Positions 32,777 through 36,220 of a stretch of 36,220 nucleotides of DNA are shown in pieces. Under the pieces are notes generated by a model, which saw nothing but the letters and a program-made list of their open reading frames with translations, searched no databases and had not been told where the DNA came from. Made by a program: the position numbers and the translations under genes. How positions within the stretch are numbered: the stretch's first letter is position 1; the number at the start of each line of letters is the position of its first letter. The stretch is taken from NCBI GenBank assembly GCA_019423685.1, contig JAHZAY010000016.1, forward strand, positions 1 to 36,220, written 5' to 3'. The DNA comes from Clostridiales bacterium. Lineage in GTDB: Bacteria > Bacillota > Clostridia > Oscillospirales > Ruminococcaceae.

Positions 32777-33598
32777 CTAGTATAAAGAGAGCATGCGCTG
32801 CTGATACTTCACAGCAGCCATCGCACCGATCTGCCTCAAGAGGGCTCCGTTGCGAAATCCACCGTATACTCCCACAACCGGCACGCCCTGCACCACCTTG
32901 CCAGTCAGTGCGGCCGCACACAGGGCCTTCGCTGCACGGCGCTTCACCTGCTGCCACTCAAACGATACTCCCGCCCCAATCTGGATTTCCCGCGCCAACA
33001 GATCTAGGTCCGCCGCCGCTGTACGCCGGTCGGCTTCTTCACCAACCGCCGCACAGATCACCAACATTTGGTACAGCTGCTCCTCGCGGGTGCCGCAGGG
33101 AAATCCAAACCGCAACGAAATCTCGAACAGCGTCTTAAATACCGCCGCTAAAAAGATCGGAACATCCGGCAAACCAATGCCGAGCGCCCCCATCAGGCCG
33201 CCCTGCACCGTCGAAAAAACCATGTTGGCTGAGGCTCTCGCCGCAGCCTTTGCCGCAAGTTTGGAGAGCTCCCAATTGGAAAGCGGTTTACCAGAAAAGC
33301 GCTCATACTGCTCCAACAGTTTTTGCTCGCTGCACGTCTTTGCAATCAGGCCGCTGCCCTTTTCCAGCACCACATCAAAGCTCTTTTCAAACGCCGCCTG
33401 TAGCAGTGCAGCCGATTTTTCCACCGCCTTGCGCGGAACCTTCTGCTCCACCTGCAGCCGAACCGGCTCTGCCCTCTCGCGCAGCTTTTGCCCAATAAAA
33501 GAAGGCCGCTTTGGTTCCAGCAGCCTTTCTTCCTTGTCCTTTAACCTCTGTAGCCTGCGGCGCTGTACATTCGATCTCTTGCGATTCTCAAAATCCAT
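32777..33598 (-). CDS. EcsC-family protein
   Basis: This 273-residue protein has the EcsC pattern: a basic N-terminal tail, helices, then GGLMGALGIGLPDVPIFLAAVFKTLFEISLRFGFPC and AAALTGKVVQGVPVVGVYGGFRN. The segment GLMGALGIGLPDVPIFLAAVF looks membrane-active. EcsC proteins are common in Firmicutes and are named after a gene next to an ABC exporter in Bacillus subtilis; no exporter is adjacent here. The role is not known. Confidence 0.85.
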   Translation of the reverse strand: MDFENRKRSNVQRRRLQRLKDKEERLLEPKRPSFIGQKLRERAEPVRLQVEQKVPRKAVEKSAALLQAAFEKSFDVVLEKGSGLIAKTCSEQKLLEQYERFSGKPLSNWELSKLAAKAAARASANMVFSTVQGGLMGALGIGLPDVPIFLAAVFKTLFEISLRFGFPCGTREEQLYQMLVICAAVGEEADRRTAAADLDLLAREIQIGAGVSFEWQQVKRRAAKALCAAALTGKVVQGVPVVGVYGGFRNGALLRQIGAMAAVKYQQRMLSLY

Positions 33599-33683
33599 CT
33601 GTCGCCTCCACCTTTTGTCCGATCAGTCCCCGTGCTCCACACGGCATCATCCCGCGTGAGGCACGTTTTTCCTTACAGGCAGT

Positions 33684-34934
33684 TTATTCCTCGTTGAGCA
33701 AAATATACTCCTGCACGCGGTGGCATAGCTTGAGATCGACGTTCGCATCCACAAAAGTGCCGTCCTCGCGGTAATCCTCCGCATAGACCTTGCCGGTCTG
33801 GCGAATCTCCCCGATCAAGCCGCTCTTGTCGTATGGGATCAAAAGGTGCAGATGGCGGTGGGTCTGCGGCAGATTGAGCGCGACCTTTTCCAGCAGCTTG
33901 TCCAGACCCTCGCCGGTTTTGGCGGAGATCGCCGCCGTCTTTTTGTCCAATGTCAGCGGCAGCTCGGGCAGCTTGTCGCACTTGTTGAGCACCGTCACCA
34001 CCGGCACATTCTCTGCGCCCAGCTCCTTGAGCAGCTCGATGGTGATGTGCAGCTGCTCGTCAAACTCGGGCGAGGAGACGTCGCAGACATTGAGGATCAA
34101 ATCTGCGTTGACCGCCTCCTCCAGCGTCGAATGAAACGCCTGTACCAGCTGGTGCGGCAGGCGGCTGACCAGTCCAACCGTGTCAATCAGCATCACCTTG
34201 CGCCCGTCCGGCAGGCTCAGCGCGCGCGAGGTCGGGTCCAGGGTGGCAAACAGCATGTCCTTTGCCAGCACCCCAGCGTCGGTCAGGGTGTTGAGCAGCG
34301 TCGATTTGCCCACGTTGGTGTAGCCCACAATCGCCACCGTGATGACGTCGTCCTTCTTGCGCCGCTGCCGCAGCAGATCGCGGTGCTTTTCCAGCGCATC
34401 CAGCTCCTGCTCCAGCGCGTGGATGCGCCGCCGGATGTGCCTGCGGTCACTTTCCAGCTTGCTTTCGCCCGGGCCGCGGGTGCCGATGCCGCCGCCCAGA
34501 CGCGACAGGCTGGTGCCAAGGCCGCTCAGGCGCGGCAGGCGGTATTTTAGCTGCGCCAGCTCCACCTGTAAGCGGCCCGCGCTGGTCTTGGCCCGCTGGG
34601 CAAAGATGTCCAAAATCAGGGTGGTGCGGTCGATGACCGGCACGTCCACCACCTTCTCGATATTTTTCTGCTGCGCGGGGGCCAGCTCGTGGTCAAAGAT
34701 GACCAGCTGTGCCTCGCTGCTGCGCACAAACTCGGCCAGCTCCTCCAGACGGCCGGCGCCCATCAGGGTGGCCGGGTCCGGGCGCTCCTTTTTCTGGATC
34801 ACCCGCCCCAATACGGTGGCGCCTGCGGATTTTGCCAGCTCCTCCAGCTCGTCCACCGAGCGCTGTACATCATACTCTCCGGTGTCCACCGCCGCCAACA
34901 CAGCGGTCTGGGTCTGCTCCTTGTTTTCGTACAT
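33684..34934 (-). CDS. hflX: GTPase HflX
   Basis: This 416-residue protein has the HflX N-terminal nucleotide-binding domain (TLMGAGRLEELAEFV, VIFDHELAPAQQKNIE, DRTTLILDIFAQRA), the glycine-rich linker RLGGGIGTRGPGESKLE and a GTPase domain with G1 GYTNVGKS (204-211), G3 DTVG (251-254) and G4 NKCD (317-320). HflX splits stalled or idle 70S ribosomes under stress. It lies 13 bases after the ChrB-like gene, likely on one transcript. Its downstream region has a short GC-rich dyad (33631-33645) without a T-run. Confidence 0.97.
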   Translation of the reverse strand: MYENKEQTQTAVLAAVDTGEYDVQRSVDELEELAKSAGATVLGRVIQKKERPDPATLMGAGRLEELAEFVRSSEAQLVIFDHELAPAQQKNIEKVVDVPVIDRTTLILDIFAQRAKTSAGRLQVELAQLKYRLPRLSGLGTSLSRLGGGIGTRGPGESKLESDRRHIRRRIHALEQELDALEKHRDLLRQRRKKDDVITVAIVGYTNVGKSTLLNTLTDAGVLAKDMLFATLDPTSRALSLPDGRKVMLIDTVGLVSRLPHQLVQAFHSTLEEAVNADLILNVCDVSSPEFDEQLHITIELLKELGAENVPVVTVLNKCDKLPELPLTLDKKTAAISAKTGEGLDKLLEKVALNLPQTHRHLHLLIPYDKSGLIGEIRQTGKVYAEDYREDGTFVDANVDLKLCHRVQEYILLNEE

Positions 34935-34947
34935 AGGCCAATTCTCC

Positions 34948-35484
34948 TTATTTTACGGCTTTATCCATCGCTTTTGCCAGCTGGGACGACAGCTCGCTCG
35001 AGGCCTGCCGCGCCACCGAGATAATCGCATACAGCCCCTTTTCCACGTCCTGCGCGGCGCTCAGGCCAAAGTGGTTTCGGCTGCGCGCCTTGGAGTAGCG
35101 CCGGATCATCCGCTTGACCTGCTCGCCCTGGTCCTCGGTGAATCCCCCACTGGCCAGCTGCCGCAGCACCTGGGCGCAGTCGTCTTTAAGCTGGGAAAAT
35201 TCCTCAAAGGCCTGGGTGCGAAAGCGCGCGACCATCTCCTTTTCGTCCTTGGGGTCCATGAACTTCATCTCGACGATGGAGGCTTCTCCCCCCATCTCCA
35301 AAATTTTTGCACACAGGTGCTTAAAGCGGGTATAGCTCTGCCGGTTATAGGGCAGAACCGCCACGCCCTGCTTAAAGTATTCCGCGCCGTATTCCTTGAG
35401 CTTTCGCCAGATATACACGCGGTTCTTGGACGGATTGACCGGCACGCTGTACCCCAAAGCCAACCATCGCATCTGCTCTGCCAT
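34948..35484 (-). CDS. ChrB N-terminal domain-like protein
   Basis: This 178-residue protein has a pattern (WLALGYSVPVNPSKNRVYIWRKLKEYGAEYFKQGVAVLPYNRQSYTRFKHLCAKILEMGGEASIVE) like the ChrB N-terminal domain, followed by a helical C-terminal part with RRYSKARSRNHFG. In ChrB that domain is part of a chromate-sensing regulator, but no chrA is adjacent, so a chromate role is not supported. The start at 35484 has AAAGGGAGG upstream. It is the first gene of an operon with hflX. Confidence 0.7.
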   Translation of the reverse strand: MAEQMRWLALGYSVPVNPSKNRVYIWRKLKEYGAEYFKQGVAVLPYNRQSYTRFKHLCAKILEMGGEASIVEMKFMDPKDEKEMVARFRTQAFEEFSQLKDDCAQVLRQLASGGFTEDQGEQVKRMIRRYSKARSRNHFGLSAAQDVEKGLYAIISVARQASSELSSQLAKAMDKAVK

Positions 35485-35518
35485 CTCGCTTCCTCCCTTT
35501 GCAACAGCTATTACATTT

Positions 35519-35547
35519 ATTTTACCCGTTGTGCCCCTGTCGGTCAA
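35519..35547 (-). promoter_or_regulatory. Sigma-A promoter of the ChrB-like/hflX operon
   Basis: On the minus strand TTGACC (35542-35547), 17 bases and TAAAAT (35519-35524) lie about 35 bases before the start codon. Confidence 0.75.
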
Positions 35548-35558
35548 GTATCTGCCTA

Positions 35559-35590
35559 TAAAAAAAGTCCGCTAAAAAAGCGGACTTTTT
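35559..35590. terminator. Terminator-like hairpin
   Basis: AAAAGTCCGCT and AGCGGACTTTT pair perfectly, with T-runs on both strands. It stops readthrough toward the ChrB-like operon. Confidence 0.85.
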
Positions 35591-35677
35591 GCAGATGCAT
35601 CGCTGCCTCCTGGTGGAGCAGGAGGCAAAGAAATTTTTTAGGCAGGTTGAACGGAGCTTTTCCCCGCCTCGCCTGAT

Positions 35678-35712
35678 AAAAGAATGGCATCGGGGTTTTC
35701 CCGATGCCATTC
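35678..35712 (-). terminator. Terminator of the surface-protein gene
   Basis: GAATGGCATCGGG and CCCGATGCCATTC pair perfectly over a five-base loop, with TTTT on the minus strand. Confidence 0.85.
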
Positions 35713-35790
35713 TGCCGGTTTTCACCGGATTGCATTTCTCTTTCTTCCCGGGAGAGCACAGGCCCTACCCGATGGGAGTCAAGAACTTGC

Positions 35791-35822
35791 TGAAGTTATT
35801 TCGCGTCAGCGAAATTACTTCT
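35791..35822. repeat. Dyad at the surface-protein stop
   Basis: GAAGTTATTTCGC and GCGAAATTACTTC pair with one mismatch over a four-base loop and overlap the stop codon. It could protect the mRNA 3' end. Confidence 0.55.
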
Positions 35823-36220
35823 TGAGAGCCAGAGCGCCAGCAGCAGCTACAGAAACAACTGCCAGGGAAACTGCCAGACCTACGAAGTCCTCAGCGCCGG
35901 TCTCCGGGTTTGGTTTAGCGGTCTCGGTAGTGGTGGTCTCGGTGGTTGGCTCTTCAACAGCTGGGGTCTCCTCTACAGGAGCCTCTTCCTCGCCGAGTTC
36001 CTCGGTGGAAAGAACGTAGTTGCCCAGAGCTTTGGTGCTGAATACGAAGCCGTTAACTTTCTCATTGGTGTGAGCGATAGCGTAGTTCTCAACGTACTGA
36101 GCGTCAACCTCTACAAAGTTGCCGTCCTCGTCGATCTCGTAAGGAACCAGGGAGGAGTCGTCGGTAACGATGATCAGTTCGCCAGTTCTGGAGAAGTTAG
36201 CGTTGTCGTTGTCGAATTTG
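35815..36220 (-). CDS. C-terminal part of a sortase-type surface protein (partial)
   Basis: The minus-strand frame ending at 35815 is open to the window edge, so 134 residues of C-terminus are visible and the start is outside. The order is a beta-rich region (NFSRTGELIIVTDDS, then FVFSTKALGNYVLSTEE), a Glu/Thr/Pro linker, the sorting motif NPETG, a hydrophobic segment (VGLAVSLAVVSVAAAGALAL) and the final Lys-Lys. This is the classic layout for proteins attached to the wall by a class of sortase that uses NPxTG. No sortase gene is in the window. Confidence 0.8.
   Translation of the reverse strand, partial: KFDNDNANFSRTGELIIVTDDSSLVPYEIDEDGNFVEVDAQYVENYAIAHTNEKVNGFVFSTKALGNYVLSTEELGEEEAPVEETPAVEEPTTETTTTETAKPNPETGAEDFVGLAVSLAVVSVAAAGALALKK

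Larger units (their letters stand above)
35485..35814. other. Intergenic region with promoter and several hairpins
   Basis: It has the ChrB-like promoter (35519-35547), a terminator-like hairpin (35559-35590), a further hairpin GCCTCCT...AGGAGGC (about 35607-35628), the terminator 35678-35712 and a near-perfect dyad that overlaps the surface-protein stop. Small open frames here are not credible genes. Confidence 0.5.

Noticed and set aside
35556..35825. Small open frames on both strands near the right end
   Set aside because: They run across terminators and dyads and lack ribosome sites, so they are not credible genes.
1..36220. CRISPR array or insertion sequence
   Set aside because: No regularly spaced direct repeats and no transposase-like protein were seen.

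Overview
The window looks like chromosome from a Gram-positive anaerobe of class Clostridia, probably near Oscillospiraceae. The support is strong AGGAGG-type ribosome sites, many TTGACA-N17-TATAAT-type promoters, low-GC intergenic DNA between moderately GC-rich genes, a type III glutamine synthetase, a 3D/G5 cell-wall protein, an EFR1-type ferredoxin-flavodoxin, a TatD-linked radical SAM protein and a sortase-type surface anchor. The genus cannot be fixed from this sequence.

Left flank (1-14.1 kb): a P-loop kinase-like protein, a MATE exporter, a GNAT acetyltransferase, a secreted thioredoxin-domain protein with a long helical C-terminal region, a dCMP deaminase-like protein and a DegV lipid-binding protein. 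Then come a nucleoside-salvage pair (deoD, cdd) with a small DUF4177-like protein, an intergenic array of five hairpins, rsmA, an EFR1 flavodoxin-ferredoxin, a peptide-type ABC substrate-binding lipoprotein and glnN. Rho-independent terminators separate most of these units.

Centre (14.1-26.9 kb, all minus strand): 20 tightly packed, often overlapping genes form one structural cluster of PBSX/XkdK type. Read from the right they are small and large terminase, portal, prohead protease, decoration-like protein, major capsid protein, three neck genes, sheath, tube, chaperone-like protein, a 119-residue low-complexity protein, a short XkdP-like protein, hub, spike, wedge (DUF2634-like), baseplate J, XkdU-like protein and a short tail fibre. 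No tape-measure protein, holin, endolysin, integrase, repressor or replication gene is present, and no flanking tRNA or att repeat was seen. The cluster lies between housekeeping genes, and a perfect 19-bp inverted repeat sits just upstream of the small terminase. The best reading is a domesticated, head-bearing, very short contractile-tailed particle. That makes it a gene-transfer-agent or PBSX-like candidate, with a highly reduced remnant prophage as the alternative.

Right flank (27.2-36.2 kb, all minus strand): a 3D/G5 protein with a perfect consensus promoter; a pyridoxal kinase, ECF S-component and TatD-linked radical SAM operon; a PadR regulator with a HAAS/DUF4097 envelope-stress-like protein; an EcsC protein; a ChrB-like protein with hflX; and the C-terminal end of a surface protein with an NPETG sorting signal, cut by the window edge.
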